From Lysobacter capsici (GTDB lineage Bacteria; Pseudomonadota; Gammaproteobacteria; Xanthomonadales; Xanthomonadaceae): DNA of 64,000 nucleotides. Position numbers and translations under genes: made by a program. Below are positions 16,940 to 25,680 of the stretch, in pieces (position 1 is the stretch's first letter; each line of letters begins with the position of its first letter). The notes under the pieces were generated by a model that worked only from the letters and a program-made list of their open reading frames with translations, did no database searches and was not told where the DNA came from. The DNA is taken from NCBI RefSeq assembly GCF_018732085.1, contig NZ_CP076103.1, positions 6,200,001 through 6,264,000 of the forward strand. Reading direction: 5' to 3'.

Positions 16940-17659
16940 TCAGGCGCGCGCGCGCAGGCAGCAGGCGATCGAACGCACGCCGCCGTCTTCGAAGGCGATG
17001 TCGACCTCGAAGGCCTGCCCGGCCCGCACCGTCGGCGACAGATCGGCCGCGGCTAGGAAACGCAGACGGTCGTCGCCGACCTGCGCCAGCCGCATCGCCT
17101 CGAAGCCGAAGAACGCCCGCACCTGCGGGTACAGCGCCTTGTACAAGGCTTCCTTGGCCGAAAACGCCGCGGCCAGTCCGGCCACCGCGTCGGCGAAGCC
17201 GGCTTCGATCACCGCCTGCTCGGCCGCGTCGACCACCACGCCGCGGATCTCCCCGGCCAGGCGCGCGTCGATCCGCGATTCGATGTCGATGCCCAGGCCG
17301 ATCATGCGCGGATCGGCGCTGGCCAGGCAGACCGCGCGGTCGCCGGCATGCGAGATCGATGCGATCGCGCCGGCCGGCCACAGCGGTTCGCGATCCGGGC
17401 CGATCGCGATATCGGCCGAGGCGATCCCCAACCGCGCCAGCGCGCGCCGCGCGCAGATCCGGCCGGCGAGGAATTCGCCGCGCCGCTTGGCCACCGCGCG
17501 CGCCAACTGCGGCGGCAGTTGCAACCCATGAGCGGGGTACAGCGCGTCGTCGTAGGCGTCGAGGCGGAAGCGGCAGGCGTAACCGGTCAGCGGCTGGCCC
17601 TGGGCCTGCGCGTCGAAGGGCGCGGCGTCGTGGAGGAAGGCGTCGTGGTCCGGGCGCAT
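16940..17659 (-). CDS. Sfp/EntD-type 4'-phosphopantetheinyl transferase
   Basis: A 239-residue enzyme that transfers the phosphopantetheine arm of CoA to carrier-protein serines of PKS, NRPS or fatty-acid synthases. Hallmarks: SISHAGDRAVC, the metal-binding GLGIDIES, and the FSAKEALYKALYP helix. Three starts compete; the ATG at 17659 has AAGG at a workable distance, and the longer upstream frame is arginine/proline-rich shadow. It lies 103 bp upstream of pabAB on the same strand, so they may form one transcript. A PPTase next to a PabAB fusion suggests service to natural-product assembly lines encoded elsewhere. There is no carrier protein or synthase in this window. Confidence 0.9.
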   Translation of the reverse strand: MRPDHDAFLHDAAPFDAQAQGQPLTGYACRFRLDAYDDALYPAHGLQLPPQLARAVAKRRGEFLAGRICARRALARLGIASADIAIGPDREPLWPAGAIASISHAGDRAVCLASADPRMIGLGIDIESRIDARLAGEIRGVVVDAAEQAVIEAGFADAVAGLAAAFSAKEALYKALYPQVRAFFGFEAMRLAQVGDDRLRFLAAADLSPTVRAGQAFEVDIAFEDGGVRSIACCLRARA

Positions 17660-17839
17660 GCGCTCAGGCCTTGGCATCGCGCGGCGGCGCGGCGGTGATA
17701 CGGTGGGCGGGCGGGTGCGGGCGACGCGGTGAACGCATGGGGGGTCCGTTACGACGGTAGGGGCAGTGTGGGGCGTCATCGCGGATAGATCGCTGGAAAC
17801 GAAGCCGCTGCCTTGGCTCATGGTATCGGCTCGCGACGC

Positions 17840-17867
17840 GCAACGGCCCGCCGAAGCGGGCCGTTGC
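17840..17867 (-). terminator. Terminator hairpin after the first M4 protease
   Basis: Perfect 12-bp stem GCAACGGCCCGC / GCGGGCCGTTGC with loop CGAA, 61 bp past the M4 protease stop at 17929. The same hairpin recurs at 20512-20537 after the second M4 protease, indicating that the duplicated unit included the terminator or that the element is a dispersed one. Confidence 0.65.
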
Positions 17868-17928
17868 AAGGCGATGCGGCATCGCGCCGCTACGCACTCA
17901 GGTGAAACGACGCTCGGTGACGCGGCAG

Positions 17929-19593
17929 TCAGTTGACGCTGGCCGCGCTCCACGCCCGCGCGATCGTGGTCTGCTCCGGCGAACCGGCCCCGTACAGCTC
18001 GGCCGCGGCGGCCAGGGTCGCCGCGCGCGCCTGCGGGTAGGTCGTGCTGGAGGTGAACTTGGTGGTCAGCGCGCGATACCAGATCTTGCCGAACTTGTCG
18101 CGGCCGATGCCGACGATGCCGGTGTCGCCGTTGCAGACCAGTTGGGCCGGCGTCAGCGTGGTCCCGGCCGGGGTCACCGCGCCTTCCATCGCCAGATAGG
18201 CCATGCGGTTGGCGACGCCGGAGGTGTAGTGCGGGTCGTGAATCCCGCCCGCCGCCAGGTTCGGATCGAAACCGCTGCCGCCGATGTAGCAGTTGAACGA
18301 CTTGCCGTCGGCGCCCTGGTTGTACATGTCGCGGAACGCCAAGCCGCCGGTGCGCATGATTTCGCCGATGCGGTAGTCGCCCGGATCGTTGGGGTTGTTG
18401 GCGTAGAACTCGACCAGGGTGCCGAGGATGTCGGAATTGGCTTCGTTCAAGCCGCCGGCGTCGCCCGAGTAGGCCAGGTTCGCGGTCGCCGCGTTGACCC
18501 CGTGCGACATCTCGTGGCCGGCCACATCGATGCCGACGATCGGGCCATAGCCGCGGCTGGCGTCGCCGTCGCCGTAGAACATCACCTTGGTCAGGGCGAA
18601 ATAGGCCGCGTTGACGCCGGTGGTGCCGCCGGTGGAGGTCTTAAAATTGGTGTGGGCGTAGCTGCTGATGCCCTTGTTGTCGTTGTACAGGCCCAGGCGG
18701 CCATGGACGTTCTTGTAGTAGTCCCAGGTCGCGCCGACGCCGTAGTGGATGTCGGTGGCGACGGTGGCGCGATCGCTGAGGGTGTTGTTGCCCCAGGTGT
18801 TGTCGGTGTCGGTGAACAAGGTCGCGCCCAGGGTCGCGCCGAGGATGTCGAACAGGTTGGAGATCGCCGCGCCCTTGGCGTCGTAGACCTTGCCGTTGCC
18901 GCGGGTGGTGTCGATCAGGTCGAACTTGGTCGCGCTCTTCTGGTCGGTCGGCAGGCTCAGGTCGCCGTAGTAGAACGACTTGCCGGTGCCGATCGCGGCC
19001 GCGGTCTGCAGCTGGTCCTGCACGTCGAGCACGCGGCCATCGGCGGCATTGACGTAGTAGGTGACGAAGCCGGAGTGGCGGTCGGTCTCGTCGCCCTGCA
19101 CGGTGACCTCGTAGGCGAGCACCGGCGTGGCGCCGCGCGCATACACCACCAGTTCGTTGCCGTGGATCTTGGCGACCCGGCCGTTGAAGCGCGCGCCGGC
19201 TTCGATCGCGGCCTGGTCCTTGCCGATCACCCGCGCGCTCAGCGACGGACGCTGCGCGCTGCGCAAGGTCAGCTGCGCGGACTTGAGCTCGCCGCGCCGC
19301 GAGGTCACCACCACGTCGCCGCCGATCACGCGCAGGCCTTGATAGCTGCGGGCGAAACGCGCGTGCTGGGTGCCGTCGCGGTCGATCACCATATCGCGCG
19401 CTTCGAAGCGGTCCGCGGCGTCGGCCCGCAGCAGCCCGGCGTTGCCGGCGATCAGGCTGCGCGCCTGCGCGGTCGCGGCGTCCCTGGCGGCGAGGCCGGC
19501 GTCGGCGGCCTGGGCGAGCGGCGCGGTCAGCAGCGTCGCGGCGATGGCGAGATAGAGTCCTTCCTGTTTGAACCGTCGAGTATTCAATCGCAT
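17929..19593 (-). CDS. Secreted M4-family (thermolysin-like) metalloprotease, paralog 1
   Basis: Of 554 residues; the ATG at 19593 follows AAGGAGTAAGGACGCC. The signal peptide ends LAQAADAG (about residue 30). An FTP/PepSY-type propeptide covers about 35-195, and the mature protease starts near 200. Zinc ligands are H360 and H364 in HEMSH and Glu384 in GGLNEANSD. The catalytic His is H455 in DPHYTSGVANRMAY. The second motif residue pair is MS instead of the usual LT, a conservative variant. It is a secreted gelatinase/elastase-type enzyme, self-processed from the propeptide. A close paralog lies 1 kb away on the same strand (20590-22233). Its promoter region is shared with the divergent 169-residue exported protein. 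Confidence 0.94.
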   Translation of the reverse strand: MRLNTRRFKQEGLYLAIAATLLTAPLAQAADAGLAARDAATAQARSLIAGNAGLLRADAADRFEARDMVIDRDGTQHARFARSYQGLRVIGGDVVVTSRRGELKSAQLTLRSAQRPSLSARVIGKDQAAIEAGARFNGRVAKIHGNELVVYARGATPVLAYEVTVQGDETDRHSGFVTYYVNAADGRVLDVQDQLQTAAAIGTGKSFYYGDLSLPTDQKSATKFDLIDTTRGNGKVYDAKGAAISNLFDILGATLGATLFTDTDNTWGNNTLSDRATVATDIHYGVGATWDYYKNVHGRLGLYNDNKGISSYAHTNFKTSTGGTTGVNAAYFALTKVMFYGDGDASRGYGPIVGIDVAGHEMSHGVNAATANLAYSGDAGGLNEANSDILGTLVEFYANNPNDPGDYRIGEIMRTGGLAFRDMYNQGADGKSFNCYIGGSGFDPNLAAGGIHDPHYTSGVANRMAYLAMEGAVTPAGTTLTPAQLVCNGDTGIVGIGRDKFGKIWYRALTTKFTSSTTYPQARAATLAAAAELYGAGSPEQTTIARAWSAASVN

Positions 19594-19946
19594 GGCGTCC
19601 TTACTCCTTGGCCTTGGGTCGCTACGGCCCGGCGCGGCGCCGGGTCCGGTTCCGATATTCGGCATATTTCAGGTGCCATGAGGCGCCGTTCAGGGGCCGG
19701 ATCACGGCAAAACTGCGGAGCCGTTCGGAGTTCGTGCTTTTGGTCGACTCGCGTTCGTCGGGCGCGTCGTCGACGGCGGCCGCTTGCCAGCTCCGGCGCC
19801 CGGTGATCTAAAGTGAGCCGTCGCATGCCCGGCTCGTTCGATTCGGCGGGCGCGGCATTCGATGGCGCTGCGCGCCGGTTCGCGCGACCCATCCGCGAAC
19901 TCGCCGGCGCGCCCTGCTGGCGAACGGACTCAACACAGGTGCTTGG
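19594..19946. other. Divergent intergenic region between M4 protease 1 and the exported orphan
   Basis: 353 bp without a gene. It must hold the divergent promoters of both genes. I see no clear -35/-10 pair and no repeat-family element. Confidence 0.4.
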
Positions 19947-20456
19947 ATGAGAACGATCTTTTGCGTGGTCTTGTGCCTGCTCAGCGGCCACAGCCTGGCC
20001 GGCGGCGACATCGTCCCCACCGACGATCCGGGCAGCGATTGCGTCGCGGCCACGATCGCCACCCCGCGCGGCGCGGCCAACCGCAAGTACGACGAGGCGT
20101 ACTGCGCCGTCAACAAGGACCCCGCCGCCTATCGCACCTGCCTGAAGAACGCCGCGGCGAACCCGACGATTTCGTTCTTCACCGACCGCTGCGGCGAGGC
20201 CGGGGACGGCGCCTACGTCAGCTTCAACGGCCAGACCCACCAGGTATGGCGCAAGTCCGAATCGCCGCACCGCCAGGTGCGTTACGCCGGCACCTACACG
20301 GGCAAGGGCGTGAGCGTGCGCGTGGTGCCCGGCAAGCTCATCGAGCGTTTCGTCGAAGACGGCGAAGTGATGGGCATCACCCACTCGGTCGATGTATTCA
20401 TCACCCAGGGCGGCGAAACCGTGAAGATCCCGGCTGTCTACGACGACCGGCACTGA
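19947..20456 (+). CDS. Exported hypothetical protein, 169 aa, between two M4 proteases
   Basis: Not recognised. The signal peptide is MRTIFCVVLCLLSGHSLAGG. The mature part has four cysteines (DSCVAAT is not exact: they fall in SDCVAA, AYCAVN, RTCLKN and DRCGEA), enough for two disulfides. The first half holds a short helical CxxxN-type segment reading KYDEAYCAVNKDPAAYRTCLKN in two parts; the second half is beta-rich (VRYAGTYTGKGVSVRVVPG). It lies on the opposite strand between two paralogous M4 proteases and could be a protease-associated factor or inhibitor, but only position supports that. Confidence 0.72.
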   Translation: MRTIFCVVLCLLSGHSLAGGDIVPTDDPGSDCVAATIATPRGAANRKYDEAYCAVNKDPAAYRTCLKNAAANPTISFFTDRCGEAGDGAYVSFNGQTHQVWRKSESPHRQVRYAGTYTGKGVSVRVVPGKLIERFVEDGEVMGITHSVDVFITQGGETVKIPAVYDDRH

Positions 20457-20511
20457 CGCGCGACCGCTCGCTTCGGCGCGACGAACTCGTACCCGATCGC
20501 AACCGGAACGA

Positions 20512-20537
20512 CAACGGCCCGCCGAAGCGGGCCGTTG
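20512..20537 (-). terminator. Terminator hairpin after the second M4 protease
   Basis: Stem CAACGGCCCGC / GCGGGCCGTTG with loop CGAA, 53 bp beyond the stop at 20590. Its sequence matches the hairpin at 17840-17867. It is symmetrical and may serve the convergent gene ending at 20456 as well. Confidence 0.65.
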
Positions 20538-20589
20538 CCATCGCACGCATTCGCATGCGCGCGACACCGCTTAAAACGATGCGATCGGA

Positions 20590-22233
20590 TCAGTTGACCT
20601 TGACCGCGCTCCAGGCCCGCGCCACCGCGTTCTGCTCGGCCGAACCGTTGCCGTACAGCTCGCCCGCCGCCGCCAGCGTCGCCGCGCGCGCCTGCGGGTA
20701 GGTGGTGTTGGAGGTGAACTTGGCGGTGAGCGCGCGATACCAGATCTTGCCGGCCTTGTCGCGGCCGATCCCGGTCATGCCGGCATCGCCGTTGCAGGCC
20801 ATCTGCGCCGGGTTCAGACCCGTGCCGGCCGGCGCGACCGAGCCTTCGGCCAGGAAGTAGAAGAACAGGTTGCCCACGCCCGAGGTGTAGTGCGGGTTGT
20901 GCGCGCCGTCGGACAGGTTGGGATCGAAGCCGCCGGCGATGTAGCAGTTGAACGACTTGCCGTCGGAGGCCTGGTTGTACATGTCGCGGAAGGCCTTGCC
21001 GTCGGTGCGCATCTTCTCGCCGATGCGGTAGTCGCCCGGGTCGCTGGCGTTGTTGGCGTAGAACTCGACCAGCGTGCCGATGATGTCGGAGGCGGCTTCG
21101 TTGAGGCCGCCGGCATCGCCGGAGTACGCCAGCTTGGAGGTCGCCGCGGTCACGCCGTGGGTCATCTCGTGGCCGGCCACGTCGATGCCGACGATCGGAC
21201 CGTAGCCGCGCGCGGCATCGCCGTCGCCGTAGAACATGCTCTTGACCAGATCCACGTAAGCCGCATTGACGCCGCTGTTGCCGCCGCTGGAGGTCTTGAA
21301 GTTGGTGTGGGCGTAGCTCTTGATGCCCTTGCCGTCGCCGGCCAGGCCGGCGCGGCCGTGGACGTTCTTGTAGTAGTCCCAGGTCACGCCGACGCCGTAG
21401 TGGATGTCCACGCCGACGGTCGCGCGATCGCTGGTCGTGTTGTTGCCCCAGGTGTTGTCGGCGTCGGTCATCAAGGTGGCGTTGGAGGTCGCCGAGAGGA
21501 TGTCGAACAGGTTGGAGACCACCGCGCCCTTGGCGTCGTAGACGCTGCCGCTGCCGCGGGTGGTGTCGATCAGGTCGAACTTGGTCGCGCTCTTCTGGTC
21601 GGTGGAGATGCTCAGGTTGCCGTAGTACAGCGAGCGGCCGGTGCCGGTCGCGGCGGCGGTCTGGATCTGGTCCTGCACGTCGAGCACCTTGCCGCTGGCG
21701 GCGTCGACGTAATAGGTCACCAGGCCCGAATGGCGGCTGTTGCCCTCGCCCTGCACGATCACCTCATAGGCCAGCACCGGCTTGGCGCCGCGCGCGTAGA
21801 CCACCGGCTCGTTGCTGCGCACCTGCTCGATGCGGCTGCCGAAGCGCGCGCCGGCCTCGACCGCGGCATCGTCCTGGCTGATGCGCGGGGTCAGCGACGG
21901 ACGCTGCTTGCTGCGCAGGGTCAGCAGGGCCGAACGCAACTGGCCGCGCTGCGACTGGACCACCACGTCGCCGCCGATCACCCGCAGCCCGCGGAAGGTG
22001 CGGTCGAAGCGGACGTGCTCGGTGCCGTCGCGGTCGACGATCGCGTCGCGCGCATTGAAACTGTCGTCGCTGTTGCCTTGCAGCGCGCCGAGATGATTTG
22101 CGATCAGACCGCGGGCCTGGCTCATCGCCAGGGCCTTGCCGCTGTCGGCGGCGTGGACGGCGGGCCCGACCAGCGCGGCGGCCAGGGCGAAACTCAGCAC
22201 GGCGCGCTTGGGCGCATTGGAATGCAATGACAT
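20590..22233 (-). CDS. Secreted M4-family metalloprotease, paralog 2
   Basis: Of 547 residues; start at the ATG at 22233 with GAGGGG about nine bases upstream. The signal peptide ends AVHAAD (about residue 29). The propeptide runs to about 195 and the mature M4 domain from about 200. Zinc ligands are His355 and His359 in HEMTH plus Glu379 in GGLNEAASD; the catalytic His is in NPHYTSGVGN. Long blocks are nearly identical to paralog 1 (for example DQKSATKFDLIDTTRG), so the two arose by duplication. Differences cluster in the surface loops and in the segment after the catalytic His (FFYFLAEGSV against MAYLAMEGAV). Both are probably secreted digestive proteases. Confidence 0.94.
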   Translation of the reverse strand: MSLHSNAPKRAVLSFALAAALVGPAVHAADSGKALAMSQARGLIANHLGALQGNSDDSFNARDAIVDRDGTEHVRFDRTFRGLRVIGGDVVVQSQRGQLRSALLTLRSKQRPSLTPRISQDDAAVEAGARFGSRIEQVRSNEPVVYARGAKPVLAYEVIVQGEGNSRHSGLVTYYVDAASGKVLDVQDQIQTAAATGTGRSLYYGNLSISTDQKSATKFDLIDTTRGSGSVYDAKGAVVSNLFDILSATSNATLMTDADNTWGNNTTSDRATVGVDIHYGVGVTWDYYKNVHGRAGLAGDGKGIKSYAHTNFKTSSGGNSGVNAAYVDLVKSMFYGDGDAARGYGPIVGIDVAGHEMTHGVTAATSKLAYSGDAGGLNEAASDIIGTLVEFYANNASDPGDYRIGEKMRTDGKAFRDMYNQASDGKSFNCYIAGGFDPNLSDGAHNPHYTSGVGNLFFYFLAEGSVAPAGTGLNPAQMACNGDAGMTGIGRDKAGKIWYRALTAKFTSNTTYPQARAATLAAAGELYGNGSAEQNAVARAWSAVKVN

Positions 22234-22628
22234 ACGTGACTTCCCCTCAATGACATCGAAAGCCGAACGGATCGGCGGTGGACAGCGGCGGTGGCGGCGG
22301 CGCTGGGCGCATCCTCGATCGATAACGCAAGCCGCGGCATGCGTGGACGAAGGCAAATCGCGGGCAAAAATGTGCGGCTACGCAGGGTTTTGCGAAGTCT
22401 TGCAAGAAATGCATTTCGTTTGTGGACGAACTGCGTCTACGCCGCGACGACGCGCCGCGCTCGTTCGTGCGCGGGCGTATGGAAGCATTCGTGTGCGTGC
22501 GCAGTCACTGCGATGTGGCGCCGATCGCGCAAGCGGATCGACGCCCTCCAGCGATGCGGGATCGGGCCGCGCTTTTGAACTTGTCTGGGCGGCCCGCATC
22601 GCGGCGCGTGCGATGCGGGCGATCGCGA
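22234..22628. other. Gap upstream of M4 protease 2
   Basis: 395 bp without a supportable gene. It contains the promoter region of the M4 gene and, at its right end, the hairpin at 22592-22620. A moderately AT-rich stretch at 22370-22420 (GCAGGGTTTTGCGAAGTC...) is the only compositional change. Confidence 0.4.
22592..22620 (-). terminator. Hairpin after the yjfC-like gene
   Basis: Perfect 10-bp stem GCCCGCATCG / CGATGCGGGC with a 9-nt loop, starting nine bases past the stop at 22629. It closes the minus-strand yjf-like operon. There is no U-tract. Confidence 0.5.
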
Positions 22629-23822
22629 TCAGTCTTCGATGATCGCGTGCGGCACGAAGCGCGAGGTGTCCTGGGTGATCGGACTGGCGTCTTCGCGGAT
22701 GCCCATGCCGGCGGCCTGGTCGGCGACGACCCAGCTGCCGATCAGCGGATAGTTCGCCGCGCCGTCGTCGCCATCGAAACGCGGCAACGGGTGATGCGCC
22801 TGGCGGATGGTCGGGCCGTCCTGGTACGGGCCGTCGCTGCGCAGGCGTTCGCCGCTGGCGCTGACCAGCTCGATGTTGGCGCCTTCGCGCGAGAACAGCG
22901 GCTTGCGCACCCAACCGGCGGGCAGTTCGGCGGTCTGCGCGGCGGCGTCCTCGAACTGCGCTTCGAGCAGGTTCGGATGATCGCGATGGCGTTCCCACAG
23001 CAAGGGCAGCACGCCCTTGTTGCTGAGGATCGCCTTCCACGCCGGCTCGATCAGCTGCACCTGCGAGGCGGCCAGCTTGGGGCCGTATTCCTCGACGAAC
23101 ATCCACTCCAGCGGATACAGCTTGAACAAGGTCTTGATGACGCGGTCGTCGCCGTCGGTGAACCAACCCTCCTTGCTCAGGCCGATGCCTTCGATGCTCA
23201 GTTCCAGCGTGTCCACGCCGGCCTGCTCGGCGCAGTCGCGCAGATAGCGCACCGTGCCCCGGTCCTCGACCGAATCCTCGACCGCGGCGAAATGCACCGG
23301 CGTGGCGATGCGCTTTTCGCGCGACAAGGTCGCGAAGGTTTCGATCAGCAGTTCCTGGATGCGGTTGTACTGGTCGCTGCCTTCGCCGAAGGTGCCGCGC
23401 GCGATGGCCTGCTCCAGCCACAGCCATTGGAAGTACGCCGCCTCGTACAGCGAAGTCGGCGTGTCGTAGTTGAGTTCGTACAGCTTGGCCGGGCCGCGGC
23501 CGTCGTAGGCCAGGTCCATGCGGCCGTACAGATGCGGCTCGCGCCGGCGCCACGACGCGGCGATCCAGTCCCAGTAATCGGTCGGAATCGCCAGCCGGGT
23601 CAGCAGTTCCTCCGAACCGACCACTTCATCGACCAGGGCCATCGACATGTCGTGCAGCTCCTGGGTGGGCTGCTCGATGTCGTCCTCGATCTGGCGCAGG
23701 CCGAAGGCGTAGTACGCCGATTCGTCCCAGTACGCTTCGCCGTCGATGGTGTGGAAGTGGAAACCCAGCGACTGCGCTTGTTCGCGCCAGTCCGGGCGTG
23801 GGGTCGTAAGGATGCGTTTCAT
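22629..23822 (-). CDS. yjfC: Glutathionylspermidine synthase-like ATP-grasp protein (YjfC/YgiC family)
   Basis: A 397-residue ATP-grasp ligase of the GSP-synthase family (E. coli YjfC/YgiC), without the amidase half of true Gsp. Family blocks: AYYAFGLRQIEDDIE, YELNYDTPTSLYEAAYFQW, FLVEEYG-like EWMFVEEYGPKL, LPLLWERHRDHPNLL and the glycine-poor C-terminal GSWVVADQAAGMGIRED. The ATG at 23822 follows CGGAG. YgiC binds ATP but glutathionylspermidine synthesis has not been shown for this subclass; modification of a peptide or membrane partner is the current idea. It is the last gene of an operon-like set with the DUF1190, DUF350, DUF2491, PspA and DUF2170 genes. Confidence 0.9.
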   Translation of the reverse strand: MKRILTTPRPDWREQAQSLGFHFHTIDGEAYWDESAYYAFGLRQIEDDIEQPTQELHDMSMALVDEVVGSEELLTRLAIPTDYWDWIAASWRRREPHLYGRMDLAYDGRGPAKLYELNYDTPTSLYEAAYFQWLWLEQAIARGTFGEGSDQYNRIQELLIETFATLSREKRIATPVHFAAVEDSVEDRGTVRYLRDCAEQAGVDTLELSIEGIGLSKEGWFTDGDDRVIKTLFKLYPLEWMFVEEYGPKLAASQVQLIEPAWKAILSNKGVLPLLWERHRDHPNLLEAQFEDAAAQTAELPAGWVRKPLFSREGANIELVSASGERLRSDGPYQDGPTIRQAHHPLPRFDGDDGAANYPLIGSWVVADQAAGMGIREDASPITQDTSRFVPHAIIED

Positions 23823-23910
23823 GCCGCTCCGATGAACACTGCGATCGCCGCGCGCCGAACGGTTCGGCGCGCGCGAGTACGACCTAGATGGGGCCGACCC
23901 CGGGGCCGAA

Positions 23911-24531
23911 TCAACCGCCCCAGCTGCCGCCGCGGCTGGAACCGCTGCTGCGGCTGCCGCCGAAACCGCCGCGCGCGGCCGCGCTGGAGCCGAAACCGGC
24001 GCGCGAGACGGTCATCGCGCGCGCCGGCAACGCGGTGTTGCCCTGCTTGCCGTAGACCGTGCCGCTGCTCTTGCCGACCAGTTCGCCGCCCGGACGCAGA
24101 TAGCCGCCGCTGCGGTAGTCGCGGTACAGCGGCGACACGCCGCCGATGCCGTAGTACCCGCGCGGCTGCATCGCCTGGCTGAGCGCGTAGCCGATCAGGA
24201 ACCCCGACATCGAGGGCATGTAGCTGTGGCTGCCGGCGCTGGCGTTGGCGGCGACCGGCGCGGGCTGGCAGGCGCCGAACTGGTCGTTGCACTCTTTCTC
24301 GCTCTCGAAGCGCGGCGCGAGTTTTTCGTGCTCGACCAGCGCCTGCTGGTAGGCCTTCTCGCATTCGGCCGGCGCGATCTCGGTCTGCGCCGCGCAATCC
24401 TCGCGCGAGGTCAGCACCTTGCCGCTGGGTTGGTCGTCGCCGCAGCCGGTCAACACCGCCGGCACCGACACCGCCATCAACACCAGCCGCAGCTGGCGCG
24501 AACGTTTGCTGTTGCGATCGTGGACAGTCAT
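23911..24531 (-). CDS. yjfM: DUF1190 lipoprotein (YjfM/YgiB-like)
   Basis: About 206 residues. The ATG at 24531 is taken; a GTG at 24543 would overlap the upstream stop by four bases (GTGA) and is a fair alternative. Lipobox VLTGC. The DUF1190 signature is the cysteine-bearing helical segment SREDCAAQTEIAPAECEKAY... then SEKECNDQFGACQ, followed by a glycine/tyrosine-rich middle and a C-terminal low-complexity tail rich in Gly/Ser/Arg (FGGSRSSGSSRGGSWGG). It is a membrane-anchored envelope protein. In E. coli the same family sits between the DUF350 and GSP-synthase-like genes, as here. Confidence 0.87.
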   Translation of the reverse strand: MTVHDRNSKRSRQLRLVLMAVSVPAVLTGCGDDQPSGKVLTSREDCAAQTEIAPAECEKAYQQALVEHEKLAPRFESEKECNDQFGACQPAPVAANASAGSHSYMPSMSGFLIGYALSQAMQPRGYYGIGGVSPLYRDYRSGGYLRPGGELVGKSSGTVYGKQGNTALPARAMTVSRAGFGSSAAARGGFGGSRSSGSSRGGSWGG

Positions 24532-24539
24532 GGCGGCGC

Positions 24540-24947
24540 TCACGGGGTCATGGCGGCGGCGTTGATCAGGCCGACGCTGACCGATACGCCGGCCGAAAAG
24601 ATGCCGGCGGCGGTCTGGTTGAGGGTGATCTGCTGCGACAGCTTGGGCGCGACCAGGCGCGCGAGCAGGAACGCGACCGCCTGCACCACCACCGACACCG
24701 CGCCCCAGATCGCCGCGTCGATCAGGCTGACCGAGTTGGAGATCGCCGAATGCAGCGGCAGGGCCAGGCCGATCAGGGTGCCGGCGAACGCGGTCGCCGC
24801 GGCGGTGTTGCCTTCGCGGATCAGGCTCAGCTCGCGGTGCGGGGTGATCAGCACCAGGGCGAGCGCGGCCAGCACCAGCACGCCCAGGCCGATGCCGGCG
24901 TAGGCGAGGAAATTGAGGAAGCTGTGGGCGGTGATCGGGGCGTCCAT
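24540..24947 (-). CDS. yjfL: DUF350 inner-membrane protein (YjfL-like)
   Basis: Of 135 residues, with four hydrophobic helices (about 8-33, 48-70, 77-98, 110-132), the standard DUF350 plan of two paired-helix repeats. The motif EGNTAAATAFAGTLIGLALPLHSAI is typical of the first repeat and QTAAGIFSAGVSVSVGLINAA of the second. The ribosome binding site AAGGACTCTCTCC precedes the ATG at 24947. The C-terminal stop touches the start of the DUF1190 gene. Function is unknown; it is probably the membrane component of the PspA-linked stress unit. Confidence 0.9.
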   Translation of the reverse strand: MDAPITAHSFLNFLAYAGIGLGVLVLAALALVLITPHRELSLIREGNTAAATAFAGTLIGLALPLHSAISNSVSLIDAAIWGAVSVVVQAVAFLLARLVAPKLSQQITLNQTAAGIFSAGVSVSVGLINAAAMTP

Positions 24948-25011
24948 GGAGAGAGTCCTTGCGGCGGAGTGATGCGGTGGAAGCGTTCGCGCTGGGGCAG
25001 CGCGCTTGCGC

Positions 25012-25680
25012 TCAGGTGATGTCGAGATCGGCCGTGGTCAGGTCGATGCCGATCGCATAGGTAACCACGAACTCGCTCGGGCCGTAGTCCTCGGCAGTGA
25101 CCAGCAAGAATTCCTCGCGGTCCAGCTCGGGCACTTCGCGCCGGTACAGCATGGCGTAGTGGGTCAGGTCGTCGTCGCGGCGCGGCGGGTCGTGGCGGTA
25201 CAGCACCTCGTCGTAGATCACCGGCGGCGCCTTGCCGCCGGTGCCGAGCTGGTCGCCGAATTCGCGATACCAGGTGCGGCCGGCGTAGTCGATCTGGTCG
25301 GCGCCCAGGTGCGGATGCTCGTGGATGAAACGCTTGAATTCGGCCTGGTTGGCCGGGTTCACGGTTTCCTGGAACACGAACGCCTTGATCCCCTCGACCT
25401 GGCCGCTGGCGGTGCTGACCTGCAGATAGGCGTCTTCGTCGAGATAGAAACGATGCAGCGCGTGGCCGCCGCCCAGGTCGATGTGGCCGTAACACGGGAT
25501 GCCCTGGTGGCCCTCGGGCAGGCGCAGCGTCCACGCCTGCGGATGGGCGCGGAACGGCAGGGTGTCGAACGCGACCCGGCCGTTGATGCGCAGGCCCAGC
25601 GGCAATTCGTGCGTGAACGGCAGCGTCGCCGTCTGCGATGTCTGCTTCTTGCCGCCGAACAATCCGTCCAACCAACCCAT
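25012..25680 (-). CDS. yjfK: DUF2491 family protein (YjfK-like)
   Basis: Of 222 residues, soluble, no signal peptide. The start at 25680 has GAGGTAAGCGCG. It opens with a short amphipathic GWLDGLFGGKK stretch that could touch the membrane, followed by the beta-rich DUF2491 body (YGHIDLGGGHALHRFYLDED, TWYREFGD, VIYDEVLYRHDPPR). E. coli YjfK is the same family. It lies 64 bp before the DUF350 gene and 124 bp after the potassium channel gene, all on one strand, so it belongs to the presumed yjf-type stress operon. The molecular role is unknown. Confidence 0.9.
   Translation of the reverse strand: MGWLDGLFGGKKQTSQTATLPFTHELPLGLRINGRVAFDTLPFRAHPQAWTLRLPEGHQGIPCYGHIDLGGGHALHRFYLDEDAYLQVSTASGQVEGIKAFVFQETVNPANQAEFKRFIHEHPHLGADQIDYAGRTWYREFGDQLGTGGKAPPVIYDEVLYRHDPPRRDDDLTHYAMLYRREVPELDREEFLLVTAEDYGPSEFVVTYAIGIDLTTADLDIT

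Noticed and set aside
15358..17760. 800-codon plus-strand frame over pabAB and the PPTase gene
   Set aside because: Antisense shadow with low-complexity Arg/Ala-rich composition. The opposite strand has recognisable enzymes.
22629..23822. Calling the ATP-grasp protein a bifunctional glutathionylspermidine synthetase/amidase
   Set aside because: The amidase (CHAP) half is absent and the operon context matches the YjfC subclass, whose product is not established.
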